DNA of 64,000 nt, taken from Anaerocolumna xylanovorans DSM 12503 (GTDB lineage: Bacteria; Bacillota; Clostridia; Lachnospirales; Lachnospiraceae). The translations under genes and the position numbers were made by a program. The notes beneath the pieces were generated by a model. The model made no database searches. It saw nothing but the letters and a program-made list of their open reading frames with translations, and was not told the origin of the DNA. How positions within the stretch are numbered: position 1 is the first letter of the stretch; every line of letters begins with the position of its first letter. The stretch covers positions 248,001 to 312,000 of the forward strand of contig NZ_FRFD01000005.1 in assembly GCF_900143645.1 (NCBI RefSeq). Direction: 5' to 3'. This document shows, piece after piece, positions 24,911 through 33,732 of this stretch.

Positions 24911-27253
24911 ATGAAAAATCCGTTAAATAAAAGACTGCCGCGGGAAATTAAACACAATCTGGGCAGATATCTGGCAGTATTCTTAATGATGGCTACCGTA
25001 ATTGCACTTGTATCGGGATTTCTGGTGGCAGCAGAAAGTGCCAAACATATTTATAATGATAATTTTGAGAAATCAAGTATTGAAGATGGAGGCTTTATTA
25101 CGGCTTATTCCCTGGATGATACCGCGTTAAAAGGTATAGAGAAGGTTGGTATTAAGGTGTATGAGGATTTTTACAGGGATTATAAATTATCCGATACATT
25201 TTCTAAAAACCATGAGGCTTCTGATTCTGCCATAACATTAAGGCTGCTCCATGAGAGAAAGGATATCAATCTGATACAGCTAATGAAGGGCGCCATGCCG
25301 GAAACAGATACCGGGATAGCCCTTGACCGCCTGTTTGCAGAATACCATGGAATAAAGATTGGGGATACCATTGAAATTGCAGGAAAGGATTATAAAATCA
25401 CCGGTTTCATAGCAGCTTCGGACTACAGTGCCCTCTTTGAGAACCGGAATGATATTATGTTTGATGCTTCAACTTTTGGAGTGGCAGTGGTAAAAGACAC
25501 GGCATTTCAGAATTTTCAGGGGAAAGAGCTGGTAAATCATTATTCCTTTCATTTTCAGGATAAAGCTCTTTCACAGGAGGGAAGAAATAAAAAATCCGAT
25601 GAAATTATAGCAGAGATTAGTAAAACAAATGTCGTACTGGATTATTCCCTGGCAGAAAACAATCAGGCAATTTCCTTTGTGGGAGATGATATGGGGTCCG
25701 ATATCCCCATGATGAAGACTCTTTTGTACATAATCATTGTTATTATGGGGTTCGTATTCAGCGTGATAATAGGAAATACCATTGAAAGTGAAGCTCCCAT
25801 TATTGGAACGCTTCTGGCTTCGGGTTACAAAAAGCATGAACTTATCTGCCACTATATGGCGCCTCCACTGATTATATCGGCATTCAGCGGGCTGTGCGGA
25901 AATCTTATCGGGTATACGGCAATTGTTAATTTCATGAAGGGCATGTACTACGGAAGCTACAGTCTTCCGCCTTACCATACCTTTTGGAATGGGGACGCTT
26001 TCCTGGATACAACGGTAATACCGGTTATATTGCTGCTAGTAATAAACTATCTGTTCCTGCTTAAGAAAATGTCCTTAACGCCCTTACAGTTTCTGCGGAA
26101 GGAATTAAAAGGCAAGAAGGGAAAGCGTGCCGTAAAGCTTCCGGACTTCTCCTTTTTAAACCGCTTCCGGTTACGGATTATCTTCCAGAACAAATCCAAT
26201 TATCTGGTATTATTCGTCGGAATATTTTTTGCAAGCTTCATACTTATGTGGGGATTGTGTATCACAACTACCATTGATAAATATGAAAAGGATGTTGTGA
26301 ATTCAGCAAAGAGTTCCTACCAATATATTCTAAAGGCACCGGCGGACTATACGAAGAAAAGCAGCCAGACAGCTGCAGAGGGGAAGCAAAATGCGGCAGT
26401 TCTTTCAGAAAAGGAGCCGGAGAAGTTTACCTTTGCCTCTATGGAAAGCTATTATAAACTGGCTGGTGAAAATATTGAAGTCAGTGTCTATGGTATTCAG
26501 GAAAACTCGAATTATTTTCAGGGTCTGCCTGTAAAAGATAATACAGAAGGGGTGTACCTCTCGGAAAACCTTTTAAAAAAGCTGGGAAAGAAAACCGGAG
26601 ATACCATTGCCCTGTACAACAAATTTAAGGATAAGACCTATAAAGAGAAGATACTGGGGACCTATGAATATGCCGGAGCACTTTCTGTCTTCTTGTCAAG
26701 GGAGGAATTAAACAGGCTTATCGGAAAGGACAGTACTTATTTTAATGGCTATTTTTCGGATGCGGAACTTAAGATTGCAAAAGAATATACCGCTTCTGTT
26801 ATTACAATGGAGGATATGCTAAAGCTTGGCAGGCAGATAGATAAATCCATGGGGCCTATGCAGTACATTATATTCCTGATGTCTGTTATTATCTTTCTGG
26901 TATTAATGTATATTTTAACTAAGGTTGTAATAGAGAAGAATGCCATATCCATTTCTTTCATGAAGGTTTTTGGCTATGAGGACAAGGAAATAAACAGGAT
27001 TTACTTAAACTCTATTACTTATACGGTATTGGTTTCCCTGATTGTAACTCTTCCTCTTGATGTTTTTTGCATGAGCCAAATCATGAAGTTTGTATTTATC
27101 AAAATGGACGGCTATTTTGAATTCTATATAAAACCATACCAATATGGGGAAATCGTATTGATAGGAATGCTCACCTATTTTGCGGTAAATGCATTGCACC
27201 GAAAAAGGATTCAAAAGATCAAGATGGCAGATGCCTTGAAAATGCGGGAATAA
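24911..27253 (+). CDS. FtsX-like ABC permease
   Basis: About 780 residues from ATG 24911 (MKNPLNKRLPREIKHNLGRY), with GGGAGG upstream. An N-terminal span, an external domain of about 220 residues, three spans near 270-385, a span near 430, a second external domain, and three spans at the C-terminus ending KMADALKMRE. This duplicated FtsX layout is typical of mechanotransmission ABC systems for peptides, lipids or antibiotics rather than classical import. No adjacent two-component system, so a bacitracin-type detoxification module is not supported. Confidence 0.88.
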   Translation: MKNPLNKRLPREIKHNLGRYLAVFLMMATVIALVSGFLVAAESAKHIYNDNFEKSSIEDGGFITAYSLDDTALKGIEKVGIKVYEDFYRDYKLSDTFSKNHEASDSAITLRLLHERKDINLIQLMKGAMPETDTGIALDRLFAEYHGIKIGDTIEIAGKDYKITGFIAASDYSALFENRNDIMFDASTFGVAVVKDTAFQNFQGKELVNHYSFHFQDKALSQEGRNKKSDEIIAEISKTNVVLDYSLAENNQAISFVGDDMGSDIPMMKTLLYIIIVIMGFVFSVIIGNTIESEAPIIGTLLASGYKKHELICHYMAPPLIISAFSGLCGNLIGYTAIVNFMKGMYYGSYSLPPYHTFWNGDAFLDTTVIPVILLLVINYLFLLKKMSLTPLQFLRKELKGKKGKRAVKLPDFSFLNRFRLRIIFQNKSNYLVLFVGIFFASFILMWGLCITTTIDKYEKDVVNSAKSSYQYILKAPADYTKKSSQTAAEGKQNAAVLSEKEPEKFTFASMESYYKLAGENIEVSVYGIQENSNYFQGLPVKDNTEGVYLSENLLKKLGKKTGDTIALYNKFKDKTYKEKILGTYEYAGALSVFLSREELNRLIGKDSTYFNGYFSDAELKIAKEYTASVITMEDMLKLGRQIDKSMGPMQYIIFLMSVIIFLVLMYILTKVVIEKNAISISFMKVFGYEDKEINRIYLNSITYTVLVSLIVTLPLDVFCMSQIMKFVFIKMDGYFEFYIKPYQYGEIVLIGMLTYFAVNALHRKRIQKIKMADALKMRE

Positions 27254-27335
27254 AAGCCGCATATAAGCCTTGCCAAAATGAAAGATATGGGTTAAAATTA
27301 CAAAAGGAATACCCAAAAAGTAATAAAGGGGGAGT

Positions 27336-27416
27336 ATGAAAAATGCGATGAATTTTTCATACGTAAATTTGTGCCTGCGGTCCAAAGTTTGCAGGTACAG
27401 GAAAGGGCATGGTTTT
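27336..27416 (+). repeat. Dispersed two-hairpin element upstream of the CD3324-like gene
   Basis: Hairpin 1 ATGAAAAAT/ATTTTTCAT (27336-27344/27352-27360), linker ACGTAAATTT, hairpin 2 GTGCCTGC/GCAGGTAC (27371-27378/27391-27398), then AGGAAAGGGCATGG. The second hairpin and tail are nearly identical over about 50 bases to 51176-51226. Here no long gene starts directly after it: an 8-codon frame follows at 27420, and the next gene begins at 27526. Confidence 0.75.
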
Positions 27417-27525
27417 TTTATGAGACGACATGTTATTAATGCGTAGCATCGGCTATCGCATTTTTAGAAAATAAAATTGTTGTAGCCGCTGCTAATCCTA
27501 ATAGTAATTATTTTAGGAGGGCGCA

Positions 27526-27792
27526 ATGGGCTATAGAAGAGCAGAGCAGATTCTGCCAAGTGAAATTATTGAGCTGATTCAGAATTATGTGGACGGAGAA
27601 TGTATCTATATTCCAAGAAAAGAAAATGCCAGAAGAGACTGGGGAGAGAATACCAATATCCGTACGGAATTAAAAGAGCGGAATAGAAGTATTTACCTTG
27701 ATTACAAAAAAGGAATGAAAGGGAATGAGATAGCAGAGAAGTATTTCCTGTCCGTAAAGAGTATACAGCGCATTATAAATCAGATGAAATGA
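27526..27792 (+). CDS. CD3324-like small HTH protein
   Basis: 88 residues. It opens MGYRRAEQILPSEIIELIQN, followed by YVDGECIYIPRK, and ends in a helix-turn-helix (GNEIAEKYFLSVKSIQRIIN, residues 64-83) like Mor/sigma region-4 proteins. Small proteins of this family are widespread in clostridia and their targets are unknown. ATG with AGGAGGG. Followed closely by a terminator, so probably monocistronic. Confidence 0.8.
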   Translation: MGYRRAEQILPSEIIELIQNYVDGECIYIPRKENARRDWGENTNIRTELKERNRSIYLDYKKGMKGNEIAEKYFLSVKSIQRIINQMK

Positions 27793-27796
27793 ATGT

Positions 27797-27835
27797 AAAA
27801 AGAGTATAACCCCATTGTGGTTATGCTCTTTTTTT
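27797..27835 (+). terminator. Intrinsic terminator after the CD3324-like gene
   Basis: AAAGAGTATAACC pairs with GGTTATGCTCTTT around CCATTGT, then a run of Ts. Confidence 0.9.
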
Positions 27836-27836
27836 G

Positions 27837-27883
27837 TCAGGCCCGGCTTCTTTCAACAAAAGCAGCAGGTAAGATGAGGATTG
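27837..27883 (-). pseudogene. Remnant of the 3' end of a LacI-family regulator gene
   Basis: The reverse strand reads ILPAAFVERSRA then stop, matching the C-terminal ILPTTFVERSST of the complete LacI gene at 35720-36739. At DNA level the two stretches share CTTCTTTCAACAAAAG and GGTAAGATGA, with one indel and a few substitutions. Nothing LacI-like continues upstream, so only the tail is left. Confidence 0.5.
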
Positions 27884-27982
27884 GGGCACGGGGACATTAT
27901 TTCTAATAAGTGACAAGATATATAAAAAACATAGCAATTATATTATTGCTATAAGATATGTTTAAAAGTAAAGTAAACATAG

Positions 27983-30121
27983 TTGATGACAACTAAGAAA
28001 GTTGGTAATGATTTGATGATGAAAAGAGCAAAAGAAATGAAAGCATCAATAAATTTGAAAAATAGAAGAAAAAAGCCGGCATTGCATAGCATACGTCTAA
28101 AGTTAACGATGTATTTCTTGGTTCCGATACTATTTATTTTAATATTAGGCATTACAGCTTATCTTAATGCATCGAAGTCACTAATACAAATCTTTACGCA
28201 GGCTAATATTGCATCATTTAATTCAATGAGCGATTATTACAAAGTAATCTTAAGTAACATTGAAGATAAGGCTACTCAACTGAACAATAATTCAGATGCA
28301 GCACGCTTGTATTCAGGCCATTTTACCTCTGATGTAATAAAAGAACTGGAAATATATAAAAATGTATCGGGTACGGTGAAGAAAACTGCAATTACAGACC
28401 GGTATATAGGAACTATATCGCTTTTGACGAAGTATGGAAATTCTATAACATCAAAAAGTCATTTTGGAGCGAATCAAAAACCATATGAAGAATTTGCCGC
28501 TTCAGAAGACGGTATTCAAATCGATAAAAGTGATAAGGTCAGTTTATGGTCAGGGTATCATAATTATATAGATGGAGCTTTAAAAATTGATAAAAGTGAT
28601 TATGCTTTTTCACTAACGACCAAGTTTGTGAATGATTCTTTTAAACAGATTGGTTATATTATAATAGATGTTAAAATGAACATAATTACAGATGCACTGA
28701 AATCACTAAATCTTCCGCCAAATAGTATGGTTGCATTTATATCACCGGATGGAAGAGAAATCACTCCTGACGGTAAAACGAAAGAGTTTCAATTTGCAGA
28801 TAAATCATATTACAAAGAGGCAATTACAGCTGAAAAAAGCCAGGGAAATTCTTACATAGAGTTTAATAAAAGTAAATATTTGTTTATCTATTCGAAGGTT
28901 GGAGAAACCGGCGCTTTACTATGCGCATTAATTCCTTCTGCTTCTTTAACAGATAAAGCAGATTCAATTAAAGCACTGACAATTATTATTGTACTGATCG
29001 CTTCAAGTATTGCTTTGGTTATGGGGGTATTAGTTGCCAGAGGAATAAGCAGAGAAATTAAAAATATAATCAAAAAATTAACTTTAGCTGCAGAAGGTGA
29101 TCTTACTGTAAATATCCAGACAAAGAGAAAAGATGAATTTCAGGTTTTATCAAAGAGTATCAATAATATGGTTAAAAATATGAGAGTGCTCATAATGAAA
29201 GCATCTGAAGTTGGTAATTCGGTGATTCAATCAGCAGATTATGTTAATCAGAACTCAGAGCTTCTGCTGACATCTTCTAAAGATATTTCATATGCCATCA
29301 CAGAGATTCAAGAAGGCATATCTTTGCAGGCAGGCGATACGGAACAGTGTCTGAAACAGACAAATGAACTTACAGATAAAATTAACACAGTGCATCAGAA
29401 TACATATGCTATTGAAGAGATTGCTAATGCCACGAAGATTGAAGTGAAAGATGGTATAGAAAAAGTCGATCAGTTGAATAAAGCTACGAGAGCTAATATG
29501 ATTATTATTAACGAAACAATACAGGAGATTGAAGAATTAGACAAGGAGTCTCAAACGATTACAGAAATCGTAGATGTGATGAATTCCATTGCTGAACAGA
29601 CAAATCTGTTATCTTTAAATGCTTCTATTGAAGCAGCCAGAGCAGGAATCCATGGCAGAGGATTCTCCGTAGTGGCAGATGAAATTGGAAAACTGGCGAA
29701 AGGATCAATGGATGCTTCCAATGAGATTAAAGAAATTATTGATAATATAAAAAAGAAAACCGCCAGGACAGTGGTTACTGTAAAACAAACAGAGACTATC
29801 TCCAGAACATCTGAGGAAAGTTTAACGAATGTAGTAGCATTATTTAACAACATTAATGGACATGTTGATAATTTATCTGTTAAATTAGATAAGATCATGG
29901 GAAGTATATCCAATATGGAAAAGGCTAAAGTTGATACTCTGAATTCTATGGAAAGTATTTCTGCAATTGCAGAAGAAACATCAGCAGCTTCTGAGGAAGT
30001 AGATGCAACAACACAGCAGCAGCTAGAGGCTGTAACTAAATTAAATGAAGCTGTTAAAATTCTGCAAAATAATGCTGCGGATTTAAAGATTTCCATTCAA
30101 TCATTTAAAATCGGGAATTAA
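27983..30121 (+). CDS. Methyl-accepting chemotaxis protein
   Basis: Up to 712 residues. First span near 41-62 (LTMYFLVPILFILILGITAY), an extracellular dCache-like sensor of about 265 residues, second span near 328-350, HAMP (about 350-403), and a cytoplasmic signalling coiled coil with the conserved tip EQTNLLSLNASIEAARAG and GRGFSVVADEIGKLA. The ligand is unknown. The start is uncertain: TTG 27983, ATG 27986, 28016 and 28019 are in frame and none has a strong ribosome site. No other chemotaxis genes are nearby. Confidence 0.92.
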   Translation: MMTTKKVGNDLMMKRAKEMKASINLKNRRKKPALHSIRLKLTMYFLVPILFILILGITAYLNASKSLIQIFTQANIASFNSMSDYYKVILSNIEDKATQLNNNSDAARLYSGHFTSDVIKELEIYKNVSGTVKKTAITDRYIGTISLLTKYGNSITSKSHFGANQKPYEEFAASEDGIQIDKSDKVSLWSGYHNYIDGALKIDKSDYAFSLTTKFVNDSFKQIGYIIIDVKMNIITDALKSLNLPPNSMVAFISPDGREITPDGKTKEFQFADKSYYKEAITAEKSQGNSYIEFNKSKYLFIYSKVGETGALLCALIPSASLTDKADSIKALTIIIVLIASSIALVMGVLVARGISREIKNIIKKLTLAAEGDLTVNIQTKRKDEFQVLSKSINNMVKNMRVLIMKASEVGNSVIQSADYVNQNSELLLTSSKDISYAITEIQEGISLQAGDTEQCLKQTNELTDKINTVHQNTYAIEEIANATKIEVKDGIEKVDQLNKATRANMIIINETIQEIEELDKESQTITEIVDVMNSIAEQTNLLSLNASIEAARAGIHGRGFSVVADEIGKLAKGSMDASNEIKEIIDNIKKKTARTVVTVKQTETISRTSEESLTNVVALFNNINGHVDNLSVKLDKIMGSISNMEKAKVDTLNSMESISAIAEETSAASEEVDATTQQQLEAVTKLNEAVKILQNNAADLKISIQSFKIGN

Positions 30122-30171
30122 TATATTTATAAAACAAATCATTCCTAAAGTGACACCTTCTGGTGCTGTAT

Positions 30172-31143
30172 TCATAGCTCAAATCCCTTGCGGAATTCAC
30201 TGGGGGTAATTCCATGGACTTGCTTGAATACAGCTGTGAATTTGGCCGGATTTTCATAACCGCACAGTGCGGCAATGTTTTTAATATTCAACTCATCATC
30301 GGCAAGCATCTGCATGGCACGTTTCATTAGGGCTTCCCGTGTGTAATTGAAGATTGTCAGCCCGTAAAGACTCTTGAAAGAAATCCTTAGCTTGCTTTCA
30401 CTCATTTCTGCCAATTTGCACATCTCCTCTATGGCCGGGGGATTAAAAGGATCCATATCAATCCGGTCGCTGACACGGTACAGTTTCACCTCATCATTCC
30501 AGGTAACGTGCTGGCGGCGGCTGCGCAGATGCGTTTCCTGTTCGGCATTATGCGCGATCAGGCAAAGAAGCTCAATGGCCTTGCACAGATAGGCAGGTGC
30601 AGGCATTCTGTTGCCGCGGATTCCCCAGCGTATCTGTTCCAGAACCATCATGATATTGGGATGACCTGCATGCTGCGGTTTCCATAGCTTGGCATCCTCA
30701 ACCCGGATGGGATAGGAAATATTATTGGCAGTAAGAAAAGTCTCAATAAAATCATCAAATATCAGAACACTTGTAAAACAGGCATGTGAACCGGAGGGAA
30801 TCGTAATGTGCAGCGGGGAACAGGGATTGATAAACAAGCGGTTAAAGGGGAGCAGCTTATAAGCAGGCTTCCCTTTTTGAGTAATAGTGATATCACCGCA
30901 GTCAATGCAGAAAATCCATAAGCAGGGACGGTTAATGTGCATGGTATAATTCAAGGTCTTGGCAGGAGTGAACCATGCACTGGCAGCAAAAAGGCCTGGT
31001 GCGGGATGAACTTCCATGATCCAGCCGTTTTTCCAACTGGAGGGGAGGGTATAATTGGCATAGTGATTGTGGCGGTGAACAGGAAACCCAAAGCTTTCAG
31101 CCCATGCACCCCATCCCAATTCATATTCCTGTGTATATGCCAT
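30172..31143 (-). CDS. AraC-family regulator, PchR/YbtA-like
   Basis: 323 residues. The N-terminal ligand domain is unlike the cupin arm of AraC itself. The C-terminal double HTH includes CKLAEMSESKLRISFKSLYG and IKNIAALCGYENPAKFTAVF. That pattern is closest to siderophore-responsive AraC regulators (PchR, YbtA, Btr). ATG at 31143 with AGGAGG nearby. It is divergent from the siderophore uptake operon at 31580, so sensing the ferric siderophore and activating that operon is the likely job (inference). Confidence 0.85.
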   Translation of the reverse strand: MAYTQEYELGWGAWAESFGFPVHRHNHYANYTLPSSWKNGWIMEVHPAPGLFAASAWFTPAKTLNYTMHINRPCLWIFCIDCGDITITQKGKPAYKLLPFNRLFINPCSPLHITIPSGSHACFTSVLIFDDFIETFLTANNISYPIRVEDAKLWKPQHAGHPNIMMVLEQIRWGIRGNRMPAPAYLCKAIELLCLIAHNAEQETHLRSRRQHVTWNDEVKLYRVSDRIDMDPFNPPAIEEMCKLAEMSESKLRISFKSLYGLTIFNYTREALMKRAMQMLADDELNIKNIAALCGYENPAKFTAVFKQVHGITPSEFRKGFEL

Positions 31144-31270
31144 ATTATAAACCTCCTTATCTCATTTCAAATTTCTCTTATTATATCATATTTTCCAATG
31201 GGTCTATAGAGGTAATTATAATCCAATATGTGATAAGACTAATCCGATTCTAAAGTCTGGCCTGCTCCTA

Positions 31271-31325
31271 TTGACATAGAAAAAACGGTATGCTAAGATT
31301 TTGAAGTTAGTCAAAGCTAACTAAA
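31271..31325 (+). promoter_or_regulatory. Promoter and DtxR/IdeR-like operator of the siderophore operon
   Basis: TTGACA 31271-31276, 17-base spacer, TAAGAT 31294-31299. An inverted repeat AGTTAG-N6-CTAACT (31305-31322) starts just after the -10 box, where a repressor would block transcription. The half-sites resemble the TTAG...CTAA core of DtxR-type iron repressor boxes; a Fur box (GATAATNATTATC) is not seen. Iron control is an inference from motif and context. Confidence 0.6.
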
Positions 31326-31373
31326 TGCCGCTGTGTGCACACAGTTTTATAATTCAATATATGCATGGGAACT
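31326..31373 (+). repeat. Two-hairpin element, partial copy 1 of a tandem trio
   Basis: The perfect palindrome CTGTGTGCACACAG (31331-31344), then TTTTATAATTCAATAT and ATGCATGGGAAC, the same tail as copy 2. Confidence 0.5.
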
Positions 31374-31376
31374 AAT

Positions 31377-31446
31377 GTGAAAAATAAAAAGCATTTTTCA
31401 CTTTTGATTTAAGCAGTTTCGCAAGTAAACTTGCGAAATGCATGGG
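31377..31446 (+). repeat. Two-hairpin element, copy 2 of a tandem trio
   Basis: Hairpin 1 GTGAAAAAT/ATTTTTCAC (31377-31385/31393-31401), linker TTTGATTTAAGCAG, hairpin 2 TTTCGCAAGT-AA-ACTTGCGAAA (31417-31438), tail TGCATGGGAAC. Compared with the copy at 17224, both arms of hairpin 2 changed together (TATCGC/GCGATA against TTTCGC/GCGAAA), i.e. a compensatory pair that keeps the stem. Confidence 0.8.
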
Positions 31447-31451
31447 AACTA

Positions 31452-31572
31452 GAGTGAAAGAAAATTTAAAAATGAAAGGATGCCACATATAGATTCTTTC
31501 ACTCATTTTTATTTGTGGCAGTATCGTGCAGCTTGCAAGCAATCTACTGGCAAGCCTGTGATATACAATGGG
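31452..31572 (+). repeat. Two-hairpin element, copy 3 of a tandem trio
   Basis: Hairpin 1 GAGTGAAAGAA/TTCTTTCACTC (31452-31462/31494-31504) with a 31-base loop, linker TTTTATTTGTGGCAG, hairpin 2 GTATC...GATATAC enclosing GCTTGC/GCAAGC (31531-31536/31550-31555), then CAATGGG just before the lipoprotein start. Hairpin 2 is closest to the ecfT copy at 7661. Confidence 0.8.
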
Positions 31573-31579
31573 TATAAAG

Positions 31580-32587
31580 ATGAAAATATTTAGGAAAAGT
31601 ACGGTTGCGGCCGTTTTATGTATTATTCTGGTTTTGACGGCTGCTGGCTGCAGCAATAAAAATAATGGAGGGAAAGAGACTTCCGGTGATGCCATTAAGG
31701 CTACGGAGGGAGCGGAAAGTACTTCCAATGAAAGTGCTGCTGCCCGTACGGTCAATACGGTGATGGGTGATATTGAGGTACCGGCAGATCCTCAAAGAGT
31801 GGTTGTAAACTGGTATCTTGGTGATGTGTTTTCCCTGGGGCTGAATGTAGTAGGCTATTTTGGCTGGGAACATGAGGCGATGCCCTTTTATGATAAACTT
31901 GTCTCCACAACCAAGATTGAAAATTGGGAGCCGGAGGATGTAATGAAGCTTGAGCCGGATCTCATTATCACCTATAGCGAAGAGGATTTCAGTAAGTTTA
32001 ATAAGATTGCCCCTGTGCTGGTGATTCCGGAGAGCAATATTACCTCCCTTGAGAGGCTTAAGGTAATCGGAGAGGCGACAGGGCATACTGCACAGGCAGA
32101 AGCAGTGGTTCAAAATTTTGAAACAAAACTGGCAGAAGCGAAAGAAAAACTGCAGAGCAAAGAGTACAAAGATAAAACTTTCAGTGTTAACGAGGACTGG
32201 GGATCCGGTTCCTATGGGGTTTATTACGAAACCGAATCCCGGGGAGGTACCCTTCTTTACAAATATCTGGGATTACAAAAGCCTGATAAACTGGAAAAGC
32301 TGGTTAAAGAAACAGGAGAAGGACGGGAAGGCTTAAGCTACGAGGTGGCTGCGGATTATTTTGGTGATTATATGATCTGGTTCCGCCCTTATGATGCGGT
32401 GGAGGATGTACCCTCCGAGTACGAGAAAACACAGATATGGAAGACCATTCCTGCCGTACAGGAGGGCAAAGTGGTTACTATACCGGGAAATATGAGCGGT
32501 TTGTTCTATTATTCTGATGCTGCCAGCCTGACAGCCCAGCTTGACTACATATTAGGTAAACTTATCGCATTAACACAGGCACAGTAA
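31580..32587 (+). CDS. Siderophore ABC transporter substrate-binding lipoprotein
   Basis: About 335 residues from ATG 31580 (an in-frame ATG at 31568 also exists). Signal peptide with lipobox AAGC, Ser/Thr/Glu-rich linker, then a FhuD/FecB-type class III binding protein with PQRVVVNWYLGDVFSLGL, KLEPDLIITY and a C-terminal PGNMSGLFYYSDA. It binds ferric siderophore (or heme) outside the membrane and hands it to the FecCD-type permeases that follow. The mature protein lacks an obvious ligand-specific signature. Confidence 0.92.
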   Translation: MKIFRKSTVAAVLCIILVLTAAGCSNKNNGGKETSGDAIKATEGAESTSNESAAARTVNTVMGDIEVPADPQRVVVNWYLGDVFSLGLNVVGYFGWEHEAMPFYDKLVSTTKIENWEPEDVMKLEPDLIITYSEEDFSKFNKIAPVLVIPESNITSLERLKVIGEATGHTAQAEAVVQNFETKLAEAKEKLQSKEYKDKTFSVNEDWGSGSYGVYYETESRGGTLLYKYLGLQKPDKLEKLVKETGEGREGLSYEVAADYFGDYMIWFRPYDAVEDVPSEYEKTQIWKTIPAVQEGKVVTIPGNMSGLFYYSDAASLTAQLDYILGKLIALTQAQ

Positions 32588-32703
32588 GTCAGTCATCGGT
32601 ATGGGGCAGCTTGCGTGAGTTTGCCCCTTTAGATTAAAGAAGCTCAAAGTGGAAGCATCTCCGGTGCCGGAACATGAAAAACATTTTTGAAAGGAACATA
32701 TTA

Positions 32704-33732
32704 ATGCGAAGCAAACTCTCTAATAGGCAACTAAGCAGTACAACACGTTTTTTGTTTTATCTGGTGGTGGGGAGCTGTTTGCTGGTGCTTGTATCCGCAG
32801 CATCTATTTCCTTTGGAGCTGCCAACATGCGGCTTTTGACAGCGTGGGAAGCGGTATTTCACTTCGACCCTGCACTGACAGAGCATCAGATTATTCATAC
32901 ACTTCGTTTTCCGCGTACGGTGGCAGATATTATTGTGGGCTGCAGCCTTGCCATCTGCGGTGCAATTATGCAAGGAACGACACGTAATCCTTTGGCGGAT
33001 TCGGGTCTTATGGGCATCAGTTCGGGAGCAACCTTTGCCATAGCCTTGTGCATGGCATATCTGCCCGGCAGAACTTACGGTGCGACGATGCTGTTTGCCT
33101 GTTTGGGGGCAGCCATCACAACCAGCATGACCTATTTCATTGCATCGTTAGGAAAGCGTGGGATGACACCACAGAGACTGGTTCTGGCCGGTATTTCAAT
33201 CTCAATGCTGTTTGAAGCTTTTAGTCAATATATAGCCATCCGGTATAATTTGGGACAGGCGCTGGCCTATTGGACAGCCGGTGGAACAGCAGGAGCCAAG
33301 TGGAGTGAACTGGCCGTTGTGGCCCCTTTCTTTATTATAGGGGTTTTGACAGCGGTGGCATTGTCTCCCGCTGTAACCCTGATGAGCCTTGGAGAAGAGG
33401 TTGCCACAGGGTTGGGATTAAAAATCCGGATGGTGAAGGGGATTTCCACTTTGATAGTATTAGTGCTTACCGGTCTGTCGGTCATTGTTATTGGTCCGGT
33501 AGGATTCATCGGACTTATTACCCCCCACATCGTCCGATATCTGGTAGGAGTGGATTACCGGTATATCATTCCTGCTTCCGGACTTTATGGGGCACTGCTT
33601 ACCGTGGCGGCTGATTTGATAGGACGTATTATCAACAAGCCTTTTGAAACACCCATCAGCGTGATATTTGCAGTAGTCGGTGTGCCATACTTCCTATATC
33701 TTGCAAGGAAGCAAAGGAGGGAGTTTGATTGA
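32704..33732 (+). CDS. FecCD-family siderophore permease 1
   Basis: 342 residues from ATG 32704, with AAAGGA eight bases upstream; ATG 32674 is in frame but lacks a site. About ten spans, with the family motifs LRFPRTVADIIVGCSLAICG, GTTRNPLADSGLMGISSGA and GPVGFIGLITPHIVRYLVG. Forms a heterodimer with the next gene, whose start overlaps its stop (TGATG). Confidence 0.93.
   Translation: MRSKLSNRQLSSTTRFLFYLVVGSCLLVLVSAASISFGAANMRLLTAWEAVFHFDPALTEHQIIHTLRFPRTVADIIVGCSLAICGAIMQGTTRNPLADSGLMGISSGATFAIALCMAYLPGRTYGATMLFACLGAAITTSMTYFIASLGKRGMTPQRLVLAGISISMLFEAFSQYIAIRYNLGQALAYWTAGGTAGAKWSELAVVAPFFIIGVLTAVALSPAVTLMSLGEEVATGLGLKIRMVKGISTLIVLVLTGLSVIVIGPVGFIGLITPHIVRYLVGVDYRYIIPASGLYGALLTVAADLIGRIINKPFETPISVIFAVVGVPYFLYLARKQRREFD

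Noticed and set aside
24199..27253. Bacitracin-type (BceAB) resistance module
   Set aside because: No adjacent sensor kinase/response regulator, and the permease has a duplicated FtsX layout with two large external domains rather than the BceB layout.
27840..27982. Possible cyclic-di-GMP riboswitch upstream of the chemotaxis receptor
   Set aside because: GGGGCACGGGG looked suggestive, but the conserved GEMM core and tetraloop receptor are absent and the stretch is explained by a LacI remnant.
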